64,000 bases of DNA from UBA11524 sp965646445 (GCA_965646445.1 CBFFZW010000003.1:40960-104959); one strand, 5' to 3'; positions 32,943 to 41,609 are shown, counted from the stretch's first letter. Notes: generated by a model from the letters alone, not told the origin. Numbers and translations: made by a program.

Positions 32943-34232
32943 TCAGCGCGTCGTACCCTGAAGGCACGCGACTGCCTTTGACAAAAACGCTCTGGACCCA
33001 AAGCTGCCGGACTTGAAGACCAGCCGCAGCTCGTCCCCCGGAACAGGCGCGGTCATCAGCGGCACACCGGCCTCGATTTCCTGCCAGATGCGCATGGTGC
33101 GGACGCCCAGGCCGCGGCTGACCGCGTCGGAGGTCTCGCCGCCGGCCACGACATAGCGCCGGGCGCCTGTCCGCGCGCGCACCGTTCTGGCGATTCCCTC
33201 AAAGGCCAGGGAAATTCGCCTGCCCGCCTCCACCTCCGACAGGCCAAGCCTCCCGGAAGCGGCGCGAACGCCTTCCGTTTCCCGCGCGGCAAAAACCAGC
33301 ACATCCTGCCCGGTCAGCATCAGCCTGGCCGCCGCGTCAGCCGTCGCCTCAATCTGGCTCACGCGGGACGCATCCTCCAGCAGTAGCGTCGGGTCCATGG
33401 TCAGGAAGGGCGTTTTCCGGGCCATCAGCTCGTCGATCTGCGCGGCGGTCTGCGGCGTAAGGCTGCCCGCCATGATGAGTATCCCCGTGCCGGACGGCTC
33501 GCCTATCCCGAACACTCTCGGGGCTTCCATCTGGCCCCAGGCCTCCGGCAGCTCCTCGCACACGGCGCTGGAGCCGCAGATGTTCCTCTCCTCCCGAATC
33601 AGCCGTGCCACGGCCCGAAGATCCTCCTGATGGCGCACATCAAAGATCACATAAGCCGCCTCGCGCTTCAGCCGGGCCAGTCGCTCCCGCTGCGCCGCCT
33701 CATCCTCCTCAAGCCACTGCCAGGGAAATTCCGCGCAGGGCCGACGGGACTGCAGTCCGATGATGTCCGCCAGCCGGGAGCAGCGCACCGGCGTAACGGG
33801 ATCGCGGGCAAAGGCGGATTCGCCCACGGGGACATCGTTGACATAATGGATTCCCGCCATGGTCGTGCGCCCGTTGCGCGGGAAGCCCGCCACCACCATG
33901 GAGCAGGCCGCGCCCGCCACATCCTGCACCGCGTCAAAGGACGCGCCGATGTTCCCGCGGAAAACGCTGCAGGTCTTGGTATAGAGCATATCGCAGCCGC
34001 AGCCCCGCAAAAGCGACGCGGCCTGACTGCTTTTGCGCGCGGCTTCCGCGGGAGCATCCAGCCGACTGCCCGTGTTGATAATCAGCGCGTCGGCATCCAG
34101 GAAGTCCTCCGGCTGAGGGTCGTTTTCCAGGGAAACCACGGTGGCGGCAAAGCCCTTCTTCGCCAGCAGCGCGCCGATGTCGTTGGCGCCGGTGATGTCG
34201 TCGGCAACCACGCCGATCCGTTTCTTCTTCAT
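32943..34232 (-). CDS. DUF1537 four-carbon acid sugar kinase family protein
   Basis: Protein of 429 residues of the DtnK/OtnK family, ATP-dependent kinases that phosphorylate threonate, erythronate and related sugar acids. Hallmarks are the N-terminal VVADDITGANDIGALL, KTCSVFRGNIG (typically K-T-DST-RG), and the C-terminal VVAGGETSDAV and PGDELRLVFKSGSFG. The ATG at 34232 overlaps the upstream gene stop (ATGA). In known pathways the product is oxidised or isomerised and then cleaved by a class II aldolase; the divergent class II aldolase at 35199 could play that part. The exact acid is unknown. Confidence 0.92.
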   Translation of the reverse strand: MKKKRIGVVADDITGANDIGALLAKKGFAATVVSLENDPQPEDFLDADALIINTGSRLDAPAEAARKSSQAASLLRGCGCDMLYTKTCSVFRGNIGASFDAVQDVAGAACSMVVAGFPRNGRTTMAGIHYVNDVPVGESAFARDPVTPVRCSRLADIIGLQSRRPCAEFPWQWLEEDEAAQRERLARLKREAAYVIFDVRHQEDLRAVARLIREERNICGSSAVCEELPEAWGQMEAPRVFGIGEPSGTGILIMAGSLTPQTAAQIDELMARKTPFLTMDPTLLLEDASRVSQIEATADAAARLMLTGQDVLVFAARETEGVRAASGRLGLSEVEAGRRISLAFEGIARTVRARTGARRYVVAGGETSDAVSRGLGVRTMRIWQEIEAGVPLMTAPVPGDELRLVFKSGSFGSRAFLSKAVACLQGTTR

Positions 34233-34897
34233 TCTGCGGCGGCCTCCGCGTCAAACCATTCCTTCAGGGCCGCAATGCCCATTTCGGGGCTGGTCAGGAA
34301 TCTGTCCCGCAGCCCCTGCGGCACAAGCGCCACCGCCTCGGCCATGGAGGCCTGCGCCAGCACCACCGTGTCATATTTCCCGGCCGCTTCCTCCAGCCGG
34401 TCGGCGATCAGCCGCAGATACGCCTCCTTATCTCCTGACGCCAGCAGCGCGCCCGCCTCGGCCATCAGCAGCGTATCCGCGGGCCGCGCGGCGGGAAGGA
34501 AGCGGCGCAGCAGCTCGTCCGTGGGGCCCAGGGTGGAAGCCACGGTGGCACAGACCACCACGCTGCCGTTGCGCGCGGCCGCCGCACGGGCCATGGGCTC
34601 GTCAATGCGTTTGAGCGGAATATCGAAGAGCTCCTGCGCTTCCTCCAGCATCCCGCCAACGGAGGAGCAGGCGGAAAGAATCACATCCGGTCGACCGGCC
34701 GCCGCCAACGCGATCAATGACTGAAAGCGATACCGCACCCCTGGCGCAATGCGCCCCTCCCGATTGATCTGTCTGAGAATGCTGTCATCCAGATAATGGC
34801 TGACCTCCACGCCGGGGAGCAGGCGCGCGCACAGTGCGCCCAGGCTGGAAATCGTCACAGGCGTGGTATGAAGAATCGCCAGTCGTCCTGTACTCAT
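34229..34897 (-). CDS. Asp/Glu racemase-fold protein, one catalytic Cys missing
   Basis: Protein of 222 residues with the two-domain aspartate/glutamate/hydantoin racemase fold. The first catalytic cysteine is present (Cys77 in VILSACSSVG), but at the second site, normally LGCT, the sequence reads VVLAQASM, so the second cysteine is Gln182. Racemisation by the two-base mechanism is therefore doubtful; a decarboxylase-, isomerase- or hydrolase-type reaction with one Cys is possible. It is first in the operon with the DUF1537 kinase, to which it is coupled by ATGA, and the GH36-like enzyme. Related proteins are often found beside DUF1537 kinases, which supports a shared pathway. Confidence 0.78.
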   Translation of the reverse strand: MSTGRLAILHTTPVTISSLGALCARLLPGVEVSHYLDDSILRQINREGRIAPGVRYRFQSLIALAAAGRPDVILSACSSVGGMLEEAQELFDIPLKRIDEPMARAAAARNGSVVVCATVASTLGPTDELLRRFLPAARPADTLLMAEAGALLASGDKEAYLRLIADRLEEAAGKYDTVVLAQASMAEAVALVPQGLRDRFLTSPEMGIAALKEWFDAEAAAE

Positions 34898-35198
34898 TCG
34901 GTGAACCGTCCTTTCTGCTCAGCTTCATGTAGCAATATTCGCGTCTGAAATGGTCAATCCTTCATGAATTTCAGAAAAATTCATCATCTTTCACAAAAAG
35001 TATTTCATCCGCTTCTTTCAGTTGCTTTTGGGCGGGTTTTTCGCGAATTGCCAGCCCGTCATCAGAAAACGCTGAAAAAGTGTGAATGAAATTTGAAATT
35101 GTTGACTGAACCCGTTGACTTTTCGCCCCGATTTTGCTTTAATGGAAAATGAAAGTATGTTAACCCATTTCCATTCCAACGAAGGAGGTTCCAAAGCC
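34898..35198. promoter_or_regulatory. Divergent control region with TGAAA/TTTCA repeats
   Basis: This 301-base gap has no gene. Reading the minus strand, TGAA motifs begin at roughly 13, 14, 10, 10 and 9 base intervals between about 35022 and 34960, just upstream of a possible promoter TTGACC-17-TGCTAC for the minus operon. On the plus strand a TGAATGAAATTTGAAATTG cluster (about 35081-35101) sits just upstream of the aldolase promoter. Arrays of TTTCA-type repeats are typical binding sites of DeoR-family repressors, and one is encoded at 36122-36859. Confidence 0.55.
35115..35143 (+). promoter_or_regulatory. Promoter of the class II aldolase
   Basis: TTGACT (35115-35120), 17-base spacer, TTTAAT (35138-35143). 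A leftmost in-frame start at 35115 lies inside the -35 box, which supports the downstream TTG at 35199 as the true start. Confidence 0.7.
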
Positions 35199-36065
35199 TT
35201 GAAACGTTCCGATGTTTTGGCGCAGCTGACGGCGGCCTGCCGCGGCGGCTACGCGCTTGGCAGCTTTTCTCCCCGCAATACGGTGCTGATTTCCGCCGTC
35301 ATCCAGGCCGCTGAACGGCGGCGCAGCCCCGTCATGGTGCAGATGTCCTCCAATGAGATGCGCTGGTTCCAGCTGACGCCCCGCGAGTTTGCCTCGGCCT
35401 TCCGCGCCGCGGCGGCCAAAGCCACGGTGCCTGTCATTCTGCACCTGGATCACACCTATGATTTCGACACCATCCGCCAGGCGGTGGAAGCCGGCTTTGA
35501 CTCCGTGATGATCGACGGCAGCAAGCTTGCCTTTGAGGACAACATTGCCCTGACCCGGCAGGTGACGGAATATGCCCATGCCCATGACGTAGCCGTGGAG
35601 GCGGAGCTGGGCAACATCGGCGGCGCCGACAAGCTGGAAACGGGCGGAGACGAGGCCCTGTACACCGTGCCGGAGCAAGCCCGAACCTTCGTGGAAGAAA
35701 CCGGCTGCGATACCCTGGCCGTCAGCATCGGCACAGCCCACGGTGTGTATCCCACCGCAAACCCCAGCATCGACTTCAACCGGCTCCGTCAGATTCGCCG
35801 GCTGATCGACACGCCCCTGGTGCTTCACGGCGGCTCCGGTCTGCCCATGGATACCGTGCGGAAGGCCGTTCAGGAGGGCATCGTGAAGCTGAACATCGCC
35901 ACCGATCTGGAGCTGATTTTCCAGCGGGTCATGAACGTATCCAGGATGCCCAACGCCGATGTGGAAAAGCTGGATCCCGCGCTGCTGGCCGAGGCCGTCA
36001 GGCAGGTCGGCGCCTTTGTGGAAAACCGTATGGAAACCTATCTGTTCAGCGCGGACAAGGCCTGA
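35199..36065 (+). CDS. Class II fructose/tagatose-bisphosphate-type aldolase
   Basis: Zinc-dependent aldolase of 288 residues (FbaA/GatY family), which cleaves ketose bisphosphates or monophosphates to dihydroxyacetone phosphate and an aldehyde. It shows HLDHTYDF (zinc His with the catalytic Asp), VMIDGSKLAFEDNI, EAELGNIGG, SIGTAHGVYP and LHGGSGLP followed by VKLNIATDL. The start is TTG at 35199, 10 bases after AAGGAGG; upstream in-frame codons overlap the promoter. It is a single-gene unit divergent from the DUF1537 operon, with a TGAAA-type repeat cluster at its promoter. It may cleave the phosphorylated product of that operon or serve as a GatY partner. Confidence 0.92.
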   Translation: MKRSDVLAQLTAACRGGYALGSFSPRNTVLISAVIQAAERRRSPVMVQMSSNEMRWFQLTPREFASAFRAAAAKATVPVILHLDHTYDFDTIRQAVEAGFDSVMIDGSKLAFEDNIALTRQVTEYAHAHDVAVEAELGNIGGADKLETGGDEALYTVPEQARTFVEETGCDTLAVSIGTAHGVYPTANPSIDFNRLRQIRRLIDTPLVLHGGSGLPMDTVRKAVQEGIVKLNIATDLELIFQRVMNVSRMPNADVEKLDPALLAEAVRQVGAFVENRMETYLFSADKA

Positions 36066-36081
36066 GGCCGCCGCCGGTATG

Positions 36082-36128
36082 GGCGCCGTTCTTTCTGCAT
36101 AACGGAAAGAACGGCGCCGCTTTATTTT
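36082..36128 (+). terminator. Terminator after the class II aldolase
   Basis: GGCGCCGTTCTTTC (36082-36095) pairs perfectly over 14 bases with GAAAGAACGGCGCC (36105-36118), then GCTTTATTTTTT. The tail overlaps the end of the convergent DeoR gene. Confidence 0.85.
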
Positions 36129-36859
36129 TTCGCGACGATGATGTTGTCGTACCGCTCATAGCCTTCCGTCAGGCGATCGGTGATGATGGTGTGCTCGTCC
36201 ACATCCGCGACCTTGCACATGGCCGCCGCGCCGAACTTGGACGAATCCATCAGGAAAAACGTCCTCGCGGAATGGCGGATGGCCAGCGCCTTGATGGACT
36301 GCTCCTGCGGGTCGTGATTGCACACGCCGCTGACATGCTCCACGGCGTTCGCGCCCAGGAAGCACTTGGAAAAGCGAAGCCCCGCCAGCTGCTGCTCCGC
36401 CATCGGGCCGATGCACGAGGAGGTGCTCTTCTTGATCTGGCCGCCGATCTGAATGCAGGAAACATCCAGCTCCAGCAGCCGGTTCATGTTGGTGACGGAA
36501 TTGGTCACCACCGTAACGCCCTCCGGCAGATGGTCGATCAGCAGAAAATTGGCGCTGGAAGGATCAAGGAAAATAATATCGCCCGGGTAGATCAGCTTCG
36601 CGGCGCAGCGGGCAATGCGTTCCTTTTCTTCCTTTTGCAGCTGCAGCTTGACGTTGATGCTCATCTCGCCGCCGCACTGGGGCAGACGCACGCCGCCGCC
36701 CCTGAGCAGCTCCACCTCCCCGCACAGCGCCATGGCCTTCAGGTCGCGGCGGACGGTGGATTCCGAGCTGCCGGTGGCCTCCACAATATCCGACAGATAC
36801 AGCAGCTCATGCTCCTTGAGCAGCTCCAGCATATTCTGCCGACGAATCACAGGAATCAT
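36122..36859 (-). CDS. DeoR/GlpR family sugar-responsive repressor
   Basis: Transcription regulator of 245 residues: N-terminal winged helix (about 1-60, with LYLSDIVEATGSSESTVRRDLKAM), then the DeoR sensor domain with IFLDPSSANFLLIDHLP, TVVTNSVTNMN and FLGANAVEHVSGVCNHDPQEQSIKALAI. Such repressors usually bind a phosphorylated sugar. The frame extends seven codons further up, but GGGAGG is 8 bases before ATG 36859. It follows the GH38 gene by 45 bases and is probably co-transcribed with it. Candidate targets are the TGAAA repeat region at 34898-35198 and its own operon. Confidence 0.93.
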   Translation of the reverse strand: MIPVIRRQNMLELLKEHELLYLSDIVEATGSSESTVRRDLKAMALCGEVELLRGGGVRLPQCGGEMSINVKLQLQKEEKERIARCAAKLIYPGDIIFLDPSSANFLLIDHLPEGVTVVTNSVTNMNRLLELDVSCIQIGGQIKKSTSSCIGPMAEQQLAGLRFSKCFLGANAVEHVSGVCNHDPQEQSIKALAIRHSARTFFLMDSSKFGAAAMCKVADVDEHTIITDRLTEGYERYDNIIVAKK

Positions 36860-36904
36860 CGCATTTGCCTCCCGAATCATACAGTTTTGCGCGCTGCGCC
36901 AGCG

Positions 36905-39316
36905 TTACAGCGGACGCTCCAGCAGGTCGGTCTCCGTGACCTCGCCATCCGCGGTCACGCGCAGGCAGCGGATCTGCCCCGCCTTGAAGTGCAGCGGAAC
37001 GCTCACCTCCGGCTTGCGCAGCCGCACCACGGCGTCGCTTTCCTCCCGCGCGGTCTCATGCAGATGCAGCACCAGATCGCCCGAGCCATCCTCAGCGGTC
37101 TTCAGGGCGTCCAGCAGCACATGCTCGCCCTCCACGCTCGCCCAGGAGCCGCAGGCCTCCAATTCGCCGGGATGTGCGTATTCCGGCTGAATGTACAGCG
37201 GGGCGTTCATCAGCGCGGCGCGCCTGTCCAGCATCGCGCTGGGCTGCCCGCCCTGATGCGGGCACAGACTGAGCGTGAACCGCTGCCGCCCGTCGTCAAT
37301 GACAGGATAATCATCGCTGTCCTCCGGCACCACAAAGGGCTCATGATTGGCGTAATACGGGCTGCGGAGCACGGTCAGCAGCAGAGCGCGGTCGTGCGCG
37401 TCATAGGCATACTTGCCGTCATTCATAACGGCAAAGCCGCTGGGAAGCGTTTCCCTGCCGGTGGTACAGCCGCTGATGTCCACCCACTGCTGCATCGGGT
37501 ATTCCTCGCCGTCGATCTCCCGGTCGGCATAGCCGAAGGGAGCCTGGGCGCGGACATGCATGTAATTGTGCCTGAGTGGCCAGGCAAATTTGAGGCAGGT
37601 TTTGCTTTCGCGCCAATCGACACACACCCGGACGAAGAGCTCATCCAAATCATGGTACAGAGTGTAATCGCGAACAATGGTGGAGGCCCCCACCTTCTGC
37701 GTTACCCGCAGCGTCCGCAGCACCTCACCGTCCGCCACGCAGCGGATCCCGGCCAGGCGGACATCCATCGGCTGGCCGTCAAACTTGAGCTTGGCATGGG
37801 ACCAGGTGTCGCTGTCATCCCGGAAGGCCAGGGTAGCGGCGGACGAACGGAGCATCTCCTCCCCGGTGGCCTTGAGGATCAAGGACGCGATCTCCCCCGT
37901 AGCGGGATCGAAGGTCGCCTTGAGGTACTGATTTTCCAGAAGGGCGTCCTGGGTCGGCTCTCCGGGAGCAGGCAGCTCCTCCTCCGTGGGGACGAGCATG
38001 TAGCGCTGCCATCCCATGGCGGGAACCTGCGCCACAAAGCACAGCGCGCTGCGGCCGTTGGAGGCCGCGGAGGGCGTCAGCATCTGATGGGGAACCTCCC
38101 GGCCCTGCGCGTCCAGCAGGCGGCACCTCGTCTTCCGCCCGGCCATTTCGATCCGCACGGGATACGTCGCGTCAAAGCCGTGGGGATTGAAGACCACATA
38201 GGGCTGCGCGCCTTCCACGAAGGGCACCTCGATATGCCCGGCAATGGACTGCAGGGACTCGTTGGCGATCTCGTCCGCCAGGGACAGCGCGTAGAAGAAA
38301 TCCTGCTGCGCGTCATCATAGGCCTCCGCAATGCTGGTGCCGGAAAGAATATCATGGAACTGATTGAACAGCACCTTTTTCCAGGCCGAGAGCAGCGCCG
38401 CCTGACGATCGGCGCGGCCCAGCAGCTGACGGGCCGCCGTGGCCCACTTCTCAGCCGTCACCAGCGCGCACTCCGCCCTGCGGTTCCAGCGCTTCACGCC
38501 GGAATGGGCGGCATAGCAGCCGCTGGCGTGATGAAGCAGATCGCCGTTGACCACAGGCAGCGCATCCCCCGCCACCTGATCGAAGTACTCGTCGGGATGG
38601 GACAGCCTCAGCGCCACGCCGTTCCGGCCGTTGAGGGCCTGAATGCTTTCGATGTTCTTTTTCGTGGGGCCGCCGCCGTGATTGCCCACGCCGTAAAAGC
38701 ACATGATGCCGTTTTCGTCCCGGATCTCATGGGCGCAGCGATCCACATGCGCCTCGATGGCGTCCGGCCAGGTGCAGTACTCAAAGGGAATGCGGAAGGC
38801 GTCCACGCTGTCGCCCTCGGGGCTCTGCCAGCGGAAGGTCCAGGCCGGATAGGAGCGCTCATGAATGCCGGGGCGCATGTAAACGTAGCGGTCCATTCCG
38901 CACATGCGCAGGATCTTGGGCAGGGAGCCGGTATGGCCGAAGCTGTCCACATTGTACCCGGTGCGGGCCGTCACGCCGAACTTCTCCATCAGATAGCGCT
39001 GCCCCACCAGCGCCTGACGCGCAAAGCCCTCGCCGGAGGGGATGTTGCAGTCAGGCTGAATCCACCAGCCGCCCACCATACGCCAGCGGCCCTCCCGCAC
39101 ACGGGCGCGGATCTCCTCGAACATCGCCGGGTCAGACCGTTCGACCCACTCATAATAGGCCACAGCGGCCGAGGTGAAAACAAAATCCGGGTATTCGTTC
39201 ATCCGATCCAGCACCGAGCGGAACGTCGCCCGGGCGGCTTCATAGCCGTCCTGCCACCGCCACATCCACACAGGATCCAGATGAGCGTTGCCGATCATAT
39301 AAAGTTTCTTATCCAT
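36905..39316 (-). CDS. GH38 alpha-mannosidase
   Basis: Cytosolic retaining glycosidase of 803 residues. Zinc ligands are His12 and Asp14 in AHLDPVW; the nucleophile, also a zinc ligand, is Asp124 in GYNVDSFGH. The middle helical domain is marked by LFNQFHDILSGTSI, and beta-rich C-terminal domains complete the usual architecture. A TTG precedes the ATG; AAGGAGGG is 8 bases from ATG 39316, which is used. No signal peptide is present. It would trim alpha-mannosides from imported glycans. It is divergent from an FGGY kinase and leads a unit with the DeoR regulator. Confidence 0.93.
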   Translation of the reverse strand: MDKKLYMIGNAHLDPVWMWRWQDGYEAARATFRSVLDRMNEYPDFVFTSAAVAYYEWVERSDPAMFEEIRARVREGRWRMVGGWWIQPDCNIPSGEGFARQALVGQRYLMEKFGVTARTGYNVDSFGHTGSLPKILRMCGMDRYVYMRPGIHERSYPAWTFRWQSPEGDSVDAFRIPFEYCTWPDAIEAHVDRCAHEIRDENGIMCFYGVGNHGGGPTKKNIESIQALNGRNGVALRLSHPDEYFDQVAGDALPVVNGDLLHHASGCYAAHSGVKRWNRRAECALVTAEKWATAARQLLGRADRQAALLSAWKKVLFNQFHDILSGTSIAEAYDDAQQDFFYALSLADEIANESLQSIAGHIEVPFVEGAQPYVVFNPHGFDATYPVRIEMAGRKTRCRLLDAQGREVPHQMLTPSAASNGRSALCFVAQVPAMGWQRYMLVPTEEELPAPGEPTQDALLENQYLKATFDPATGEIASLILKATGEEMLRSSAATLAFRDDSDTWSHAKLKFDGQPMDVRLAGIRCVADGEVLRTLRVTQKVGASTIVRDYTLYHDLDELFVRVCVDWRESKTCLKFAWPLRHNYMHVRAQAPFGYADREIDGEEYPMQQWVDISGCTTGRETLPSGFAVMNDGKYAYDAHDRALLLTVLRSPYYANHEPFVVPEDSDDYPVIDDGRQRFTLSLCPHQGGQPSAMLDRRAALMNAPLYIQPEYAHPGELEACGSWASVEGEHVLLDALKTAEDGSGDLVLHLHETAREESDAVVRLRKPEVSVPLHFKAGQIRCLRVTADGEVTETDLLERPL

Positions 39317-39348
39317 CAAGGCATCCCTCCTTGGCCTTATTCAGCATC

Positions 39349-39377
39349 AATATGCAGTCAATTTCATCTTTTGTCAA
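39349..39377 (-). promoter_or_regulatory. Promoter of the GH38-deoR unit
   Basis: Minus strand TTGACA (39377-39372), 17-base spacer, CATATT (39354-39349), about 33 bases before the GH38 start. Confidence 0.65.
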
Positions 39378-39430
39378 TAGTCGCCATGATATTTTTTGAA
39401 GCCCGCTGACGCATTCTGATTACTTTGGCG

Positions 39431-39460
39431 TTGACACCTCCCCCGCCCTGCGGCTATAAT
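39431..39460 (+). promoter_or_regulatory. Consensus promoter of the FGGY kinase-aldolase unit
   Basis: TTGACA (39431-39436), 18-base spacer, TATAAT (39455-39460). An in-frame ATG at 39459 lies inside the -10 box, so translation must begin downstream, at 39504. Confidence 0.85.
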
Positions 39461-39503
39461 GCAGGTATTCCCACCCATGAAAACCCCGACAAGGAGCGTC
39501 GCG

Positions 39504-40907
39504 ATGATCCTATCCATTGATCTTGGCACGACCAACTGGAAGGCCGGGCTGATCGCGCCTGACGGCACGGTGGCCGCGCTGAATGAAATCCCCACGCCGA
39601 TTGTGACGGAGGAAGGCCATCCCTGCTATGATCCGCAGGCGATGCCCCACCACCTGGCTCGGCTGCTGGGCGCCTTCGGCCCGCAGGCGTTAAGCGGGAT
39701 AACCCGCATGGCCCTCACCGGCATGGCGGAAGCCGGGCTGATGCTGGATCGAGCCACCCACCGGCCCCTGAGCATGATCTGGCCATGGTTCGACCGCCGC
39801 GCCATCCCGCTGTACGAGCAGCTGAGGACGCAGCCGCTGTTTGCCGGAAGGCCTGAAGTCACCGGCCTGCCCAACAGCTTCAAATATGGCATCTACAAGT
39901 TTCTGACGCTGCTGAACCGTCAGCGCCGACCGGGCCATACCGTCATGTGGTGCGGCCTGGTCGCCTATGCCGGGCTGCTGCTAACCGGGGAATGCGCGGA
40001 GGACGCGACCCTGGCGGCCCGTACCCTCTGCCTGGATATTCGCCGCGCCGCCTGGGACGAGGACTTTCTCCGTGCCCTGGGCCTGAGCGCCGAAAGCCTT
40101 CCTAGGCTGGTCGCCACCGGGCAGGCCATTGGCGCCGTCAGGCCGAACGCATTCGGTCTGCCCGAGGGCGTCCCGGTCTGCATCGCGGGGCACGATCATA
40201 TCTGCGCCGCCCACGCGGTGGGAGCGCTGGAGCGCGGCGACTGCTTCCTGTCCACCGGCACCGCGCAGGTGATGCTTCGCACAACGGAAGAGGCGGAAAC
40301 CGCGTCCGGGCTATCCTACGGGCCAAGCCCTGTGGGCCCGCCCTATACCTGCCTTGGTTCCATCCAGTCCGCCGGGGGTTCCATCAACTACTGGAAAAAG
40401 CTCCTGTTTCCCCATGAGGATTTTTCGGCCCTGATGAAGGAAGCCAGCGCCGCGGCGCCCTCCTCGCTGCTGTACTTTCCTTACCTTGCCGGCAGCGGCG
40501 CGCCGCACCTGGATCCCAATGCCCACGGCGCGCTGCTGGGACTCACCGAAGCAACCAACCGGGGCGAGATTCTGGCCGCGGTCTATGAGGGCATCGCCAT
40601 GGAAACGCGCTACGTTCTGGCCCGCATGGGCTTCCGGCAGGAAAAGCGCCTGATCTGCCTCGGCGGTCTGACGCGCCATGACGCCTACATGCAGACGCTG
40701 GCCGACATCACCGGCGCTTCCGTCGGGGTGCCCGCCGTGGACGAGGGAACGCTTTACGGCGCGGCGCGGCTGGCGTCGGACTCGCTGCCGCCCCTTGCGC
40801 CCAGCCGCATCTATCCGCCCGACATCACCCAGCATCAGTGCTGGTCTGAACGCTATGAACGCCGCTATCTGCCGCTGATGAAACTGGCATCCAAGGAGGA
40901 ATCATGA
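39504..40907 (+). CDS. FGGY family carbohydrate kinase
   Basis: Sugar kinase of 467 residues. It has the N-terminal ATP-binding fold DLGTTNWKAGL, the central CIAGHDHICAAHAVGALERGD, the second phosphate loop FLSTGTAQVML, and GGLTRHDAYMQTLADITG with VPAVDEGTLYGAARLA near the C-terminus, the positions of the two FGGY signatures. AAGGAG lies 7 bases before ATG 39504. The next gene, a FucA-type aldolase, overlaps its stop, so kinase and aldolase are made together, as in fuculose, rhamnulose or ribulose pathways. The sugar is not identifiable from sequence; the divergent mannosidase makes a link to glycan-derived sugars plausible. Confidence 0.93.
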   Translation: MILSIDLGTTNWKAGLIAPDGTVAALNEIPTPIVTEEGHPCYDPQAMPHHLARLLGAFGPQALSGITRMALTGMAEAGLMLDRATHRPLSMIWPWFDRRAIPLYEQLRTQPLFAGRPEVTGLPNSFKYGIYKFLTLLNRQRRPGHTVMWCGLVAYAGLLLTGECAEDATLAARTLCLDIRRAAWDEDFLRALGLSAESLPRLVATGQAIGAVRPNAFGLPEGVPVCIAGHDHICAAHAVGALERGDCFLSTGTAQVMLRTTEEAETASGLSYGPSPVGPPYTCLGSIQSAGGSINYWKKLLFPHEDFSALMKEASAAAPSSLLYFPYLAGSGAPHLDPNAHGALLGLTEATNRGEILAAVYEGIAMETRYVLARMGFRQEKRLICLGGLTRHDAYMQTLADITGASVGVPAVDEGTLYGAARLASDSLPPLAPSRIYPPDITQHQCWSERYERRYLPLMKLASKEES

Positions 40908-41566
40908 TGGAACGAATGATCGCCGTCAAGACCCTGATCGAAGCCGGACGCTGGATCGCCGAAAAAGGCATGACCTGGGGCAGCGCCGGCAACATGAGCA
41001 TCCGCCTGAACGAGGAGGAAATGCTCATCACCGCCAGCGGTTCCAGCTTCGGCGCGCTGTCGGAGGACAGCTTCACCCTCTACCAGATCCATTCCGGCCA
41101 GTGGAGCGGCGGCAAGCCCTCCAAGGAGCTGCCGGTTCATCTGGCGGTTTACAGGCAGTCTCCCTGGGCGGGCGCGGTGCTTCACGCGTCGCCCTTTCAT
41201 ACCACGCTGGCGGCGTCCACCGACCTGTGCGTGCGCAACGACCTGTTTGTAGAGAACATGTACTACCTTCAGCGGATGGCCAGCATCCGCTATGAGCATC
41301 CCGGCAGCGACGCCCTGGCGCAAGCTGTGGCGGAGGTCGCCGCCCAGGCCAACGTGATCCTGATGAAGAATCACGGCGTCATCCTCTATGACCAAAGCAT
41401 AGAGGAAGCCCGTCAGGGGCTGGAGGTGCTGGAAAACACCTGCCGCATGTGCCTGGAAGCCCGGCGCGCTGGCATCGTCTTCGATCCCGTCGCGCCGGAA
41501 AGGGTGCGGGATTTCCTGGAAAACAGCGGCTACCGCAAGCCCCGCCTCTGGCCCTCCCCCGATTGA
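40907..41566 (+). CDS. Class II aldolase/adducin family protein (FucA-like)
   Basis: Protein of 219 residues related to L-fuculose-phosphate aldolase and ribulose-phosphate 4-epimerase. GMTWGSAGNMSIR, TASGSSFGAL, Glu74 in SKELPVHLAVY and His in LMKNHGV are as expected. The zinc HxH motif, however, reads LHASPFH: in an ungapped comparison with FucA the second His is Ser95, with another His at 98. Zinc binding may be altered or realigned. Two ATGs are possible; AAGGAGG is 7 bases before 40907 and 4 before 40904, the latter overlapping the kinase stop. It should cleave or epimerise the product of the adjacent kinase. Confidence 0.87.
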   Translation: MERMIAVKTLIEAGRWIAEKGMTWGSAGNMSIRLNEEEMLITASGSSFGALSEDSFTLYQIHSGQWSGGKPSKELPVHLAVYRQSPWAGAVLHASPFHTTLAASTDLCVRNDLFVENMYYLQRMASIRYEHPGSDALAQAVAEVAAQANVILMKNHGVILYDQSIEEARQGLEVLENTCRMCLEARRAGIVFDPVAPERVRDFLENSGYRKPRLWPSPD

Positions 41567-41584
41567 CAAAGCCGCGCTCCTCTG

Positions 41585-41609
41585 AGCTCACCTGCCCGGT
41601 GAGCTTTTT
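41585..41609 (+). terminator. Terminator after the FucA-like gene, inside the convergent gene's 3' end
   Basis: AGCTCACC (41585-41592) pairs with GGTGAGCT (41598-41605), followed by TTTT. The hairpin also encodes the last codons of the opposing oxidoreductase gene, which stops at 41588. Confidence 0.75.

Noticed and set aside
35115..35198. N-terminal extension of the class II aldolase
   Set aside because: The upstream start coincides with the -35 box of the promoter; the TTG at 35199 has a strong ribosome-binding site and gives the normal family length.
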